In this document: one piece after another, positions 42,650 to 51,194 of the stretch
Numbering within the stretch: position 1 is the first letter of the stretch
Layout: the number at the start of each line of letters is the position of its first letter
DNA from: Celeribacter indicus
GTDB taxonomy: Bacteria > Pseudomonadota > Alphaproteobacteria > Rhodobacterales > Rhodobacteraceae
DNA length: 64,000 nucleotides
Assembly: GCF_000819565.1 (NCBI RefSeq)
Contig: NZ_CP004393.1
Coordinates: 2,604,001 to 2,668,000 of the forward strand
Direction of reading: 5' to 3'
Made by a program: the position numbers and the translations under genes
The notes under the pieces: model-generated
What the model was told of the DNA's origin: nothing
Seen by the model: the letters and a program-made list of their open reading frames with translations, nothing else
The model's database searches: none

Positions 42650-42677
42650 GATGTACGTTGCCCGACCGGCATGTCAA
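42650..42677 (-). promoter_or_regulatory. Sigma-70-like promoter for the XdhC-family gene
   Basis: On the minus strand TTGACA (42672-42677), a 16-base spacer and TACATC (42650-42655), 46 bases before the ATG. Confidence 0.55.
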
Positions 42678-42725
42678 CCTTTGGCCCGACCGTGCGGGTC
42701 CCCTGCACGGCCGCAGGGCGCGCAT

Positions 42726-42801
42726 AAAAAAGCCCGCGAGCGGGAGGAGGATGCTCGCGGGCTTCGGTGGCGCCGGACCAGGGGAGGAGGAAGTCCGGCG
42801 C
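42726..42801 (-). ncRNA. CcsR-type (CCUCCUCCC-motif) small RNA downstream of DUF1127 gene
   Basis: On the minus strand two stem-loops follow the DUF1127 stop within 20 bases. Stem 1: GCGCCGGAC/GTCCGGCGC (42770-42801) with loop TTCCTCCTCCCCTG. Stem 2: AAGCCCGCGAGC/GCTCGCGGGCTT (42730-42764) with loop ATCCTCCTCCC, followed by a T run, so it is also the terminator. Both loops show CCTCCTCCC. In Rhodobacter sphaeroides the CcsR RNAs have just this form, are processed from the transcript of a DUF1127 gene (ccaF1) and respond to stress. Confidence 0.85.
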
Positions 42802-42818
42802 GAAAGGGAACGGGACGC

Positions 42819-43034
42819 TCAGACGCGGCGGGCGGCCTCCGCAGCGATGTCGCGGATCGCGTCGCGCGAGATGCCGATATCGGTCAGGTCGCGGTCGCTC
42901 AGGGCGGAGAGCTCGCGGCAGATGCGCGCCATCTCGGCACGGCGGGCACGGCGCAGGGAGACATCGGCGCGCAGGGCCGCGAAACGGCTCTGGATGGCGG
43001 CCGTGATGGGGAAAGTCCGGGTCAGGGTGGCCAT
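42819..43034 (-). CDS. DUF1127 small protein (CcaF1-like)
   Basis: A 71-residue basic protein: an Arg-rich N-terminal helix (ADVSLRRARRAEMARICREL) and the DUF1127 core SALSDRDLTDIGISRDAIRD. In Rhodobacter sphaeroides the 71-residue DUF1127 protein CcaF1 binds RNA and affects maturation of the CcsR RNAs encoded behind it; the same layout is present here. ATG at 43034 has AAGGAG eight bases upstream. A CATATAGG at about 43104-43111 (minus strand) may be its -10, possibly of RpoH type. Confidence 0.88.
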   Translation of the reverse strand: MATLTRTFPITAAIQSRFAALRADVSLRRARRAEMARICRELSALSDRDLTDIGISRDAIRDIAAEAARRV

Positions 43035-43283
43035 GCTCTTCGCTCCTTCCGGTATCGGGCTTCTGTGGCTGGGACCGCTGCGGGGCCCTGTTGCGTTTCG
43101 GGGCCTATATGCTTTCGTTAGCGCGAACACACCAGAGCCGGATCGCGAAAGCCGCCATGCGATGTGCTCATGGCTTGCCGGCCGCCCGCGGGCGGCGCTC
43201 TTGCCAGAGGGGCGCCTCGTGGTCTATGAGCGGCATCGCTGCCCGCGCCAAGCGTGCGCGCCGCGCCAGAGAAGGAGCCTGCC

Positions 43284-44129
43284 ATGAGCCCGACCCCCAC
43301 CCCTGCCAGAACCGTCGAGATCAGCGACCGGGTCGCCCTGTCGAACGCCCTGCCCTTCGGCCTCATCGCCGGCCCCTGCCAGCTCGAAAGCCTCGATCAC
43401 GCGCGCATGCTGGCCGAAAGGATCGCGGAGGCCTGCGCGCCCTCCGGCACGCCCTTCATCTTCAAGGGCTCCTATGACAAGGCGAACCGCTCCTCGCTCT
43501 CGGGCAGGCGCGGACTGGGCGCGGAGAAGGGCCTCACAATCCTGTCGAAGATCCGCGAGGAATTCGGCTGTCCGGTGCTCACCGACGTGCATGAGACGCA
43601 TCATTGTGCGACGGCCGCCGAGGCGGTGGACGTGCTCCAGATCCCCGCCTTCCTCTGCCGCCAGACCGACCTCCTGCTCGCGGCCGGCGAGACGGGCCGG
43701 ACGGTCAACGTCAAGAAAGGGCAGTTCCTCGCGCCCTGGGACATGGACAATGTCGCGGCCAAGCTGGCTTCCACCGGCAACGAAAAGATCCTCCTGTGCG
43801 ATCGCGGCACCTCCTTCGGCTACAACACGCTGGTGAGCGATTTCCGCGGGCTGCCGCGTATGGCCCAAACGGGGTATCCGGTGGTGTTCGACGCCACCCA
43901 TTCGGTGCAGCAGCCGGGCGGGCAAGGCAGCTCGACCGGCGGCGACCGCACCATGGTGCCGGTGCTCGCGCGCGCCGCCGTCGCGGTGGGCGTCGCCTGC
44001 CTCTTCATCGAGACGCACGAGGATCCCGACAACGCGCCCTCGGACGGGCCGAACATGCTCAGGATCGAGGATCTCGGCCCGCTGCTCGACCGGCTTCATG
44101 CGCTCGACGAAATCGTGAAACCGGGCTGA
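43284..44129 (+). CDS. kdsA: 3-deoxy-8-phosphooctulonate synthase KdsA
   Basis: Condenses arabinose 5-phosphate with PEP to Kdo-8-phosphate for the LPS inner core. The 281 residues have LPFGLIAGPCQLESLDHARM, FKGSYDKANRSS, VLTDVHE, NVKKGQFLAPWDMDN and VFDATHSVQQPGGQG. The Cys in AGPCQLES marks the metal-dependent class; enteric KdsA has Asn there. ATG at 43284 follows AAGGAG. It stands alone, apart from other lipid A genes in the window. Confidence 0.96.
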   Translation: MSPTPTPARTVEISDRVALSNALPFGLIAGPCQLESLDHARMLAERIAEACAPSGTPFIFKGSYDKANRSSLSGRRGLGAEKGLTILSKIREEFGCPVLTDVHETHHCATAAEAVDVLQIPAFLCRQTDLLLAAGETGRTVNVKKGQFLAPWDMDNVAAKLASTGNEKILLCDRGTSFGYNTLVSDFRGLPRMAQTGYPVVFDATHSVQQPGGQGSSTGGDRTMVPVLARAAVAVGVACLFIETHEDPDNAPSDGPNMLRIEDLGPLLDRLHALDEIVKPG

Positions 44130-44264
44130 GTTGCGGCACTACCGGGCAAAATTGCCACAATTTCCCGTGAAATGTCGCAACTCCGACTCGTTTTCCGCGT
44201 TGGCGTGGCATAATGGGAGTCTGAAACGGGCTCCTTGAGAAGCCCGCAACACATGAGGCACCAC

Positions 44265-44474
44265 ATGGCAAGCGCAGCACCGCAGACCCGTCAGACCCCG
44301 CAGGAACCCGAGGCCCGCGAGGAAGACGAGTCCTACTCACAGGACTCTTCGCAAACATCCGGCGCCCCCTCCGACACCGGCGCGGGCCGGTCGGAGACGA
44401 CCGGCACGATCCCGATCCCCCTTCCCACGAAGAAACCCCGAACCTACCGCTTCCACGACTGGGCGCTGATCTGA
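44265..44474 (+). CDS. 69-residue hydrophilic protein, unknown
   Basis: The ATG at 44265 has GAGG six bases upstream. The protein has no membrane segment or Cys. The first 45 residues are rich in Gln, Glu, Ser and Thr (low complexity), and the end is a more conserved-looking TIPIPLPTKKPRTYRFHDWA. I do not recognise it. The GGGCT/AGCCC stem and a CATAAT at 44209-44214 lie upstream. It might be a short linear interaction protein. Confidence 0.5.
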   Translation: MASAAPQTRQTPQEPEAREEDESYSQDSSQTSGAPSDTGAGRSETTGTIPIPLPTKKPRTYRFHDWALI

Positions 44475-44519
44475 TCCGCGGGTCCGGCAGCCGCCGGGAA
44501 CCTTGGTCCGGTCCTTTCC

Positions 44520-44533
44520 GTTGACATGTCAAC
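44520..44533. promoter_or_regulatory. Perfect 14-base palindrome before the Pmp3-like gene
   Basis: GTTGACATGTCAAC, 20 bases upstream of the ATG at 44553. It is too close to the start to be the -35 of that gene, so it may be an operator or RNA element. Confidence 0.4.
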
Positions 44534-44552
44534 ACAAGGAAAGGAGAGCCCC

Positions 44553-44729
44553 ATGGACCTCGTCCGCATCATCCTCGCGATCATCCTCCCGCCGCTCGGC
44601 GTGTTCTTCCAGGTGGGACTGGGCAAGCATTTCTGGATCAACGTGCTGCTCACCCTTCTGGGCTACATCCCCGGCATCGTCCACGCGGTGTGGATCATTG
44701 CCCGCACGCCCGACACCCGCCGGATCTGA
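44553..44729 (+). CDS. YqaE/Pmp3-family small membrane protein
   Basis: A 58-residue protein with two membrane helices and the family signature: ILAIILPPLGVFFQVGLGKH then FWINVLLTLLGYIPGIVHAV. Homologues in yeast and plants (Pmp3, RCI2) affect membrane potential and salt tolerance; bacterial members are mostly uncharacterised. ATG at 44553 follows AAAGGAGAG with six-base spacing. Followed by a strong terminator. Confidence 0.92.
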   Translation: MDLVRIILAIILPPLGVFFQVGLGKHFWINVLLTLLGYIPGIVHAVWIIARTPDTRRI

Positions 44730-44750
44730 TCCCGGCCCGGAACACATGAG

Positions 44751-44777
44751 AAAGGCCGCCCCGCGGGGCGGCCTTTT
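44751..44777. terminator. Bidirectional intrinsic terminator between the Pmp3-like gene and ndk
   Basis: AAAGGCCGCCCC (44751-44762) and GGGGCGGCCTTT (44765-44776), a 12-bp perfect stem, with T on the plus side. It serves the convergent genes on both sides. Confidence 0.92.
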
Positions 44778-44801
44778 CCGTTTCCGGGAATTCCGGCCGG
44801 C

Positions 44802-45224
44802 TCAGCCGACGAGTTCGAGACCGGAGAAGAAATAGGCGATCTCCTCGGCGGCCGTTTCCGGCGCGTCGGAACCGTGGACGGAGTTTTCACCTACGGAGAG
44901 CGCATATTCGGCGCGGATCGTGCCGGGGGCGGCATCGGCCGGGTTGGTCGCGCCCATGACTTCACGGTTCTTCGCGATGGCGTTCTCGCCTTCGAGCACC
45001 TGCACGACCACCGGCTCGGACGTCATGAATTCGCACAGCTCGCCGAAGAAGGGACGATCCTTGTGCACACCGTAGAAGGTCTGCGCCTGCTCGAGCGTCA
45101 TCCGGATGCGCTTGGAGGCGATGACGCGCAGGCCCGCTTCCTCGAGCTTCGCGGTGATGGCGCCCGTCAGGTTGCGCTTGGTGGCGTCGGGCTTGATGAT
45201 GGAGAAGGTGCGTTGGATCGCCAT
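44802..45224 (-). CDS. ndk: Nucleoside diphosphate kinase Ndk
   Basis: Balances the nucleoside triphosphate pools via a phospho-His. The 140 residues start [20 protein letters not shown] and hold the catalytic His in [15 protein letters not shown]. Single gene with its own terminator; divergent from the secreted 148-aa protein. Confidence 0.97.
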   Translation of the reverse strand: MAIQRTFSIIKPDATKRNLTGAITAKLEEAGLRVIASKRIRMTLEQAQTFYGVHKDRPFFGELCEFMTSEPVVVQVLEGENAIAKNREVMGATNPADAAPGTIRAEYALSVGENSVHGSDAPETAAEEIAYFFSGLELVG

Positions 45225-45409
45225 GGAAACCTCTTGCGGCTGAAAGTCGTCGGAAGGGCCCGGCCAGTCCCGCGCCCCGTGATCGCGCGCCGGATAACAT
45301 GGGGGGCGCGGTTTGGAAAGCGGTGATTGAGCGCGGCTTGACAGGGAGGGCCGGCGGGCGCGACAAATCCTGTGCCGCGCATCCCTGCCCGCGCAAAAGG
45401 AGATCCGCC

Positions 45410-45856
45410 ATGCGCCGTCCCGCCGCCGTCCTCGCCGCCGCCCTGCTCGCGGCGCTTGCGCTTGCCGCCCCGATGGCGGCGCAGGACCGTCTCGACGGCT
45501 ATCCGCTCTATGACGACCGGCGCGCGATGATCCGCACGCTCACCGATCTGGCGACGGCGGGGGACTATCCCGGCCTGATCCGGGCGCTGTCGGGCACCCG
45601 TGCCTACAGCGAGGCGGAGGTGACGAGCCTCGCCGAGAAGCTCGACACGATCTATGGACCCTCGCTCGACCGCAGCGACATTCTCTATCACCGCGAACTC
45701 TCGGGATCCTGGGTCGAGGAAGTGCTCGCCTTCTGGCCTGCGGGCGGCACCGACTATTTCTATATCAACATCGTCTCGCACAAGCGCGAGGAGGGCATCA
45801 TCCCGGTCTGGTGGCGCTACAATTCCGATATCGAGGGCGTGCTGCCCTCCTTCTGA
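45410..45856 (+). CDS. Exported 148-residue protein of unknown function
   Basis: A signal peptide ([20 protein letters not shown], cleavage near MAAQ) precedes a compact domain with [20 protein letters not shown] and an aromatic-rich end ([39 protein letters not shown]). No family is recognised. The ATG follows AAAGGAG. It lies 41 bases before the ABC-F gene and may share its transcript. Confidence 0.7.
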   Translation: MRRPAAVLAAALLAALALAAPMAAQDRLDGYPLYDDRRAMIRTLTDLATAGDYPGLIRALSGTRAYSEAEVTSLAEKLDTIYGPSLDRSDILYHRELSGSWVEEVLAFWPAGGTDYFYINIVSHKREEGIIPVWWRYNSDIEGVLPSF

Positions 45857-45897
45857 CCCCACTGGACCGCCCTGCCGCGCGCTGATATGCGGACGAC

Positions 45898-47745
45898 ATG
45901 CTGAAGATCCGCGACATCACCTATTCCGTCGAAGGCCGCACCCTGATCGAGGGTGCCTCCGTCACCATTCCCACCGGCCACAAGGTCGGGATCGTGGGCC
46001 GCAACGGCGCGGGCAAGACCACGCTGTTCCGCATCATCCGCAGTGAGCTCACGCTCGAGGGCGGTGCGATCGAGGTGCCGTCGCGCGCCCGCATCGGCGG
46101 CGTCGCGCAGGAGGTGCCGGGCAACGAGGTCTCGCTGCTCGACACGGTGCTCGCCGCGGACACCGAGCGCGCCGCGCTGATGGCGGAGGCAGAGACCGCC
46201 ACAGATCCCCATCGCATCGCGGAGATCCAGACCCGGCTCGCCGATATCGACGCCTGGAGCGCGGAAGGCCGCGCCTCCGCGATTCTCCGGGGCCTCGGGT
46301 TCACCGAAGACGAGATCGCCATGCCCTGCTCCGCCTTTTCCGGCGGCTGGCGGATGCGCGTGGCCCTCGCGGGGGTGCTGTTCTCCCAGCCCGATTTCCT
46401 GCTGCTCGACGAGCCGACGAACTATCTCGACCTCGAGGGCGCGCTCTGGCTCGAGACATATCTGGCGCGCTATCCGCATACCGTGCTGCTGATCTCCCAC
46501 GATCGCGCGCTGCTGAACCGCGCCGTCGGCTCGATCCTGCACCTGGAGAGCAAGAAGCTGACGCTCTACACCGGCGGTTATGACGATTTCACGCGCACCC
46601 GTGCCGCCCAGCGGGCGGTGCAGGCCGCGGCGGCGAAAAAGCAGGAGGCGCAGCGCGCCCATCTCCAGAGCTTCGTCGACCGGTTCAAGGCGAAGGCGTC
46701 GAAGGCGAAACAGGCGCAGAGCCGCGTCAAGATGCTCGAGAAGATGGAGACGATCACCGCGCCCGAGGATGCGGCGCGCGTCGTCTTCACCTTCCCCGAG
46801 CCCGAGGAACTGTCCCCGCCGATCCTGCGGCTCGAAGGCGTCTCCGTCGGCTACGACGGCAAGGCGGTGCTCCAGCGCCTCGACCTGCGCATCGACCAGG
46901 ACGACCGCATCGCGCTTCTGGGGCGCAACGGCGAGGGCAAGTCGACGCTGTCGAAACTGCTGTCGGACCGGCTCGACCCGATGGGTGGGGAGATCACCCG
47001 GCATCGCAAGCTGCGCGTCGGCTTCTTCGCCCAGCACCAGGTGGACGAGCTGCATCTCGACGAGAGTCCGCTGCAACACCTGCGCCGTGCCCTGCCCGGT
47101 CTCGAACCGACAAAGCTGCGTGCGCGGCTCGCGGGCTTCGGCCTCGGTGCGGATCAGGCGGAGACCGAGGTCGGGCGGCTGTCGGGCGGGCAGAAGGCGC
47201 GGCTGTCGCTGCTGCTCGCCACGCTCGACGCGCCGCATCTTCTGATCCTCGACGAACCGACGAACCACCTCGACATCGAGAGCCGCGAAGCGCTGGTCGA
47301 GGCGCTGACCGAATACACCGGCGCGGTGGTGCTCGTGTCGCATGACATGCACCTTCTGTCGCTCGTCGCGGACCGGCTCTGGCTCGTGAAGGACGGGCGC
47401 GTGTCGCCCTATGAGGACGATCTCGACGCCTATCGCCGCCTGCTGCTGACCGGCGACGACAAGCCGAAGGAGGACAGGCCAAAGCCTGCGCCGAAGCCCC
47501 GCCGCGCCTCCCGCGACGAAATCCTCGCCCTGCGCGCCGAGGTGCGCAAATGCGAGGACCGCGTCGAAAAGCTCACCGACATGAGCGAAAAGCTCCAGGT
47601 GAAGCTCGCCAATCCCGAACTCTACGAGGACAAGGCCGCCGCCGTGGTCTGGCAGAAGAAATATGCCGAGGTGAGCGAGGCCATGGCCCGCGCCGAGGCG
47701 ATGTGGATGGACGCGCTCGAAAAGCTCGAGACCGCGGGGGGCTGA
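45898..47745 (+). CDS. ABC-F family ATPase (YheS/Uup type)
   Basis: A 615-residue cytosolic protein with two ABC domains and no membrane part; ABC-F proteins act on the ribosome. Domain 1: VGIVGRNGAGKTTLF, FSGGWRMRVALAG, FLLLDEPTNYLDLEG. A linker (about 235-285) rich in Lys and Ala (KSKAKQAQSRVKMLEKME) follows. Domain 2: IALLGRNGEGKSTLSK, LSGGQKARLSLLL, LLILDEPTNHLDIES. A C-terminal coiled coil (about 540-610) resembles that of YheS/Uup. Substrate tRNA-state role is inferred from the family. Confidence 0.92.
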   Translation: MLKIRDITYSVEGRTLIEGASVTIPTGHKVGIVGRNGAGKTTLFRIIRSELTLEGGAIEVPSRARIGGVAQEVPGNEVSLLDTVLAADTERAALMAEAETATDPHRIAEIQTRLADIDAWSAEGRASAILRGLGFTEDEIAMPCSAFSGGWRMRVALAGVLFSQPDFLLLDEPTNYLDLEGALWLETYLARYPHTVLLISHDRALLNRAVGSILHLESKKLTLYTGGYDDFTRTRAAQRAVQAAAAKKQEAQRAHLQSFVDRFKAKASKAKQAQSRVKMLEKMETITAPEDAARVVFTFPEPEELSPPILRLEGVSVGYDGKAVLQRLDLRIDQDDRIALLGRNGEGKSTLSKLLSDRLDPMGGEITRHRKLRVGFFAQHQVDELHLDESPLQHLRRALPGLEPTKLRARLAGFGLGADQAETEVGRLSGGQKARLSLLLATLDAPHLLILDEPTNHLDIESREALVEALTEYTGAVVLVSHDMHLLSLVADRLWLVKDGRVSPYEDDLDAYRRLLLTGDDKPKEDRPKPAPKPRRASRDEILALRAEVRKCEDRVEKLTDMSEKLQVKLANPELYEDKAAAVVWQKKYAEVSEAMARAEAMWMDALEKLETAGG

Positions 47746-47749
47746 GGCG

Positions 47750-48376
47750 ATGGACGTCCAGACCCTCGTCACCGCCTTCCTCACCCTCTTCGTCATCATC
47801 GACCCGATCGGGCTCGCGCCGCTCTTCATCGCGCTAACCCAGGGCGCGACCCCCGCGCATCGCCGCGCGGTCGGGCTGCGCGCGGTGCTGATCGCCTTCG
47901 CGATCCTGACGGCGTTCGGCCTGTTCGGAGACCGCGTCCTCGAATTCGCGGGCATCTCCATGCCGGCCTTCCGCATCGCCGGCGGGCTGTTGCTGTTCCT
48001 CACCGCGCTCGAGATGCTGTTCGAGAGACGGTCGAAACGGCGCAGCGAACATGCCGAGCACCCGGAACACCAGCCGGTCGCGGATCCCTCGGTCTTTCCC
48101 CTCGCCACGCCGCTGCTGGCCGGACCCGGCGCGATCACCTCGATGATCCTGCTCATCGACCAGTCGCAGGGGGTGAGCGGAGCGCTGCTGATGATCGGCG
48201 TGATGGCCGCCGTGCTCGTGCTCGTCTTCGTGCTCTTCTCACTCAGCACCGCGATGGAGCGGCTTCTGGGCGCGACCGGCATCAACGTCGTGACGCGCCT
48301 CATGGGCATGCTGCTCGCCGCCCTGTCGGTGCAATTTGTCGCCGACGGGGTCAAGGCACTGTTCTTCGCGGGCTGA
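47750..48376 (+). CDS. MarC-family integral membrane protein
   Basis: A 208-residue protein with six membrane segments and the MarC blocks LFVIIDPIGLAPLFIALT, ISMPAFRIAGGLLLFLTALE and FPLATPLLAGPGAIT. Despite the name, family members do not confer multiple antibiotic resistance, and transport substrate is unknown. A His/Glu-rich loop (SEHAEHPEHQP) lies between segments 3 and 4. Starts five bases after the ABC-F stop. Confidence 0.9.
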   Translation: MDVQTLVTAFLTLFVIIDPIGLAPLFIALTQGATPAHRRAVGLRAVLIAFAILTAFGLFGDRVLEFAGISMPAFRIAGGLLLFLTALEMLFERRSKRRSEHAEHPEHQPVADPSVFPLATPLLAGPGAITSMILLIDQSQGVSGALLMIGVMAAVLVLVFVLFSLSTAMERLLGATGINVVTRLMGMLLAALSVQFVADGVKALFFAG

Positions 48377-48429
48377 CGGGACGTGCGCCCGCTCTGGTAA
48401 GCGCGGCGGGGATGCTTATCTATGAGGGC

Positions 48430-49008
48430 ATGGAGAGCTTCGACACCGCCCGCATCCTCTATCTCTCGCTCCTTCTCGGGGCGGTGGCATTCTATTACGT
48501 CATCGCCAACCGCCGGACTCTCGGGGCGATGGTGCGCCATGCGGTGCTCTGGGCGCTGATCTTCATCGGTGTGCTTTCGGCCGTGGGGCTGTGGCAGGAC
48601 GTCCGGCCCCGCCTCGCCCCGGCGCAGATCAGCCGCGGCGACGGGATCATTGCGGTCGACCGCGACATGACCGGGCATTTCTCCGTCCGGGCGGCGGTCA
48701 ACGGCACGCCGGTCGCCTTCCTCGTCGACACCGGCGCGTCGAATGTGGTCCTGTCGATGGAGGATGCCGAACGCGCCGGGATCGACATCGGCAATCTCGT
48801 TTTCACCGGCCGTGCCCAGACGGCGAACGGCACCGTGCGGACCGCCCCCGTGACCCTCGACACGCTCGACCTCGAGGGCGTGCACGACCGCAAGGTACGG
48901 GCCTATGTCACGGACGGCGAGCTGTTCGGCTCGCTTCTTGGCATGGATTACCTGCGCCGCTACGAGCGGATCGAGATCCAGCGCGACAAGCTGATCCTGA
49001 CGCGGTAG
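48430..49008 (+). CDS. Membrane-anchored retropepsin-like aspartic protease (TIGR02281 type)
   Basis: A 192-residue protein with two N-terminal membrane segments (ILYLSLLLGAVAFYYVIA and VLWALIFIGVLSAVGLW) and a periplasmic retropepsin-like domain with the active-site motif FLVDTGASNVVLS and a C-terminal LFGSLLGMDYLRRYERIEIQ. Single-domain proteases of this kind are thought to dimerise. ATG at 48430 matches the usual family start; an ATG six codons upstream is equally open. Confidence 0.87.
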   Translation: MESFDTARILYLSLLLGAVAFYYVIANRRTLGAMVRHAVLWALIFIGVLSAVGLWQDVRPRLAPAQISRGDGIIAVDRDMTGHFSVRAAVNGTPVAFLVDTGASNVVLSMEDAERAGIDIGNLVFTGRAQTANGTVRTAPVTLDTLDLEGVHDRKVRAYVTDGELFGSLLGMDYLRRYERIEIQRDKLILTR

Positions 49009-49015
49009 GCGCCGG

Positions 49016-49055
49016 GCCGCAGGCAAAGGGGCGCTGCCCCTCTTGCGCCTGCGGC
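49016..49055. terminator. Long hairpin between convergent protease and holC genes
   Basis: GCCGCAGGC (49016-49024) pairs with GCCTGCGGC (49047-49055), and AGGGGC/GCCCCT pair inside. There is no clear T run, but the position between converging genes suggests a shared terminator. Confidence 0.55.
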
Positions 49056-49068
49056 GCAATTCACCCCG

Positions 49069-49090
49069 GAATATTTCCGAGCAGATGAAG
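49069..49090 (+). repeat. Degenerate relative of the 22-base element
   Basis: GAATATTTCCGAGCAGATGAAG, 22 bases, begins like the GAGTATTT element and ends in AAG but differs inside. It lies between the hairpin and the holC stop. Confidence 0.35.
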
Positions 49091-49092
49091 GC

Positions 49093-49551
49093 TCAGCCCT
49101 TGCGGCTCTCGGCCTTCTTCTCCCAGCGGCCAGACTCCTCGGACCAGTATTGCGCCTCGATACCGGCGGCGGTGAGCGCCGTCCACTGGCCCCGCGCCTG
49201 CTGCACCGCCTCCGGGTCGTGCCCGTCGAACAGGATGCAGGCACGCGACAGGCCGGCCAGTTCGTCGGGCGCGATCTCCGCGCCGCCCACGCTCATCACG
49301 CAGGCCGCGCCGTTTCCGCCGGGCGCAGTCGTGAGCAGGATCGGCTGGTCGGCGTCATGCGGCCCGCCTGCAAGGCCGTGCGGCAGGAAGCCTTCCCGCG
49401 TCCAGAGGGCGGCGTCGAGCCCGCGCAGCATTTCCTCCGAGCGCCCGCGCACCTCCACGCGCCAGCCCGCCGCAAGCGACTTTTCCGCCAGCGTGGCAAG
49501 CGTCGCCGCGAGCGGGTTGCGCGTCAGGTGATAGAAGAAAACCGCGCCCAT
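49093..49551 (-). CDS. holC: DNA polymerase III chi subunit HolC
   Basis: Links the clamp loader to SSB during replication. The 152 residues have the HolC opening MGAVFFYHLTRNPLAATLAT, LAEKSLAAGWRVEVRG, ALWTREGFLPHGLAGG and ADQPILLTTAPGGNGAACVM. Seven bases downstream of pepA, the common pepA-holC order. Confidence 0.93.
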   Translation of the reverse strand: MGAVFFYHLTRNPLAATLATLAEKSLAAGWRVEVRGRSEEMLRGLDAALWTREGFLPHGLAGGPHDADQPILLTTAPGGNGAACVMSVGGAEIAPDELAGLSRACILFDGHDPEAVQQARGQWTALTAAGIEAQYWSEESGRWEKKAESRKG

Positions 49552-49557
49552 CGGCGC

Positions 49558-51024
49558 CTACGTCGCCGGGTTCAGGTCGTCGACGAGGCGGTTGAGCGCC
49601 AGCACGCCCCATCCGGTCGCGCCCTTCGGCGCGAGTGTCGTCGCCGATTTCACCGACGCCACGCCAGCGATGTCGAGATGGATCCAGGGTGTGCCTTCCT
49701 TGATGAACCGCTTGAGATATTGCGCCGCGGTGATCGAGCCGGCCGGACGTCCGCCGACGTTCTTCATGTCCGCGACATCGGATTTGAGCTGGTCGTCATA
49801 GGCCTGGCCGAGCGGCATGCGCCAGGCGCCTTCGCCCTCGGTCCCGGCCGCTTTCAGGAAGGCGGCGCAGAAGGCGTCGTCATTGGAGAAGACGCCCGCA
49901 TTCTCATGCCCGAGGCCGATGATGATCGCGCCGGTGAGCGTGGCGAGGTCGATCACGCCGCGCGGCCCGAACCGCTCCTGCGCATACCAGAGCACGTCGC
50001 AGAGCACGAGACGCCCCTCGGCATCGGTGTTGATGATCTCGACCGTGTCGCCCTTCATCGACTTCACCACGTCGCCCGGACGGATCGCGTTGCCGTCGGG
50101 CATGTTCTCCACGAGGCCGACGAGGCCGACGACATTGCCGCGCGCCTTGCGCAGGGCGAGCGATTTCATCACTCCGGCGACCGTGCCCGCGCCGCCCATG
50201 TCCATGGTCATGTCCTCCATCCCGGCGGCGGGCTTGAGCGAGATGCCGCCCGTGTCGAAGACGACGCCCTTGCCGACGAGGGCGAGCGGAGCCTCCTCCG
50301 CGCCGCCCTTCCACTGCATCACGACCACCTTCGAGGGGCTCGCCGAGCCCTGCCCGACCGCGAGGAGCGTGCGCATGCCGAGTTCGGCAAGCTGGTCCTC
50401 TTCGAGCACCTCGACCTCGACGCCGAGGCTTTCGAGTTCCGAGAGGCGCCTGGCGAATTCGGTCGTGGTGAGCACGTTCGAGGGTTCGGAAACGAGGTCG
50501 CGGGTGAAGAACACGCCCTCGGCCAGCGCCGCGGTGGCGGAGAGATCGAGCTCTTCCGGCTTGGCGACGGCGAACGTCACCTCGGGCACCTCCGCGGCGG
50601 GGCCTTCGGATTTGTGATCGGTGAACCTGTAGGCGCGCAGCGCGAGGCCGAGCGCGAGATCCGCGACCCGCTTCAACCCGCCCGGCAGCACGAGCGCCCC
50701 CTCCTTGCCGAGTGCCGCGCCGAGTGCCGCACCGGCCCCGCGCGCGAGATCGGCGCCGGCCTGGTTCGGCAGCTTCACGACGTGGAGCGCCTCGGCCGCC
50801 ATGCCGGTCGGCCAGCTCAGCTCCTTCGCCTCGCCCTCCTTCATCTTCCCGAAGGCCTCGCTTTCGAGAAACCGTGCCAGCGCGCCCTTCGTCACCCGGT
50901 TCACGCGCCGCGCCGCCGGGCTCATCCGGCCATCGGACGGGACGATCAGGGCCACGCGCCCGGCGGCCTTGGCTATGGCGTCGAGATCGGGGGCTGTGAC
51001 GGCGAAACGGACGGGCGTGGTCAT
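49558..51024 (-). CDS. pepA: Leucyl aminopeptidase PepA (M17)
   Basis: Cytosolic two-metal aminopeptidase; in enterics PepA also binds DNA in Xer recombination. The 488 residues contain LVGKGVVFDTGGISLKPAAG, MDMGGAGTVAG, and the family signature INTDAEGRLVLCDVL. ATG at 51024. Upstream of holC; divergent from lptF. Confidence 0.95.
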   Translation of the reverse strand: MTTPVRFAVTAPDLDAIAKAAGRVALIVPSDGRMSPAARRVNRVTKGALARFLESEAFGKMKEGEAKELSWPTGMAAEALHVVKLPNQAGADLARGAGAALGAALGKEGALVLPGGLKRVADLALGLALRAYRFTDHKSEGPAAEVPEVTFAVAKPEELDLSATAALAEGVFFTRDLVSEPSNVLTTTEFARRLSELESLGVEVEVLEEDQLAELGMRTLLAVGQGSASPSKVVVMQWKGGAEEAPLALVGKGVVFDTGGISLKPAAGMEDMTMDMGGAGTVAGVMKSLALRKARGNVVGLVGLVENMPDGNAIRPGDVVKSMKGDTVEIINTDAEGRLVLCDVLWYAQERFGPRGVIDLATLTGAIIIGLGHENAGVFSNDDAFCAAFLKAAGTEGEGAWRMPLGQAYDDQLKSDVADMKNVGGRPAGSITAAQYLKRFIKEGTPWIHLDIAGVASVKSATTLAPKGATGWGVLALNRLVDDLNPAT

Positions 51025-51194
51025 GGGAACTCCTGGGCTGGACTGCGGTCTGAGGGCACTGGCCCGCGCGGCGGCGCGGCCGGCTCCGGCCTATTGGTAA
51101 CCCGCCGCGCAGGGCGTGGCCAGAGCGAGATTTCGGGTTTCTCCCGTCCGGTTCAGCGGATAAAGTCCCGCGCGACTGCGTGCTTGCCCGAGGG

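Noticed and set aside
44520..44533. GTTGACATGTCAAC as an FNR/Crp-type site
   Set aside because: Half-site spacing does not fit TTGAT-N4-ATCAA; kept only as an unassigned palindrome.
45817..49059. 1080-codon minus-strand frame opposite the ABC-F, marC and protease genes
   Set aside because: Shadow of three recognisable plus-strand genes; no family motif in its translation.
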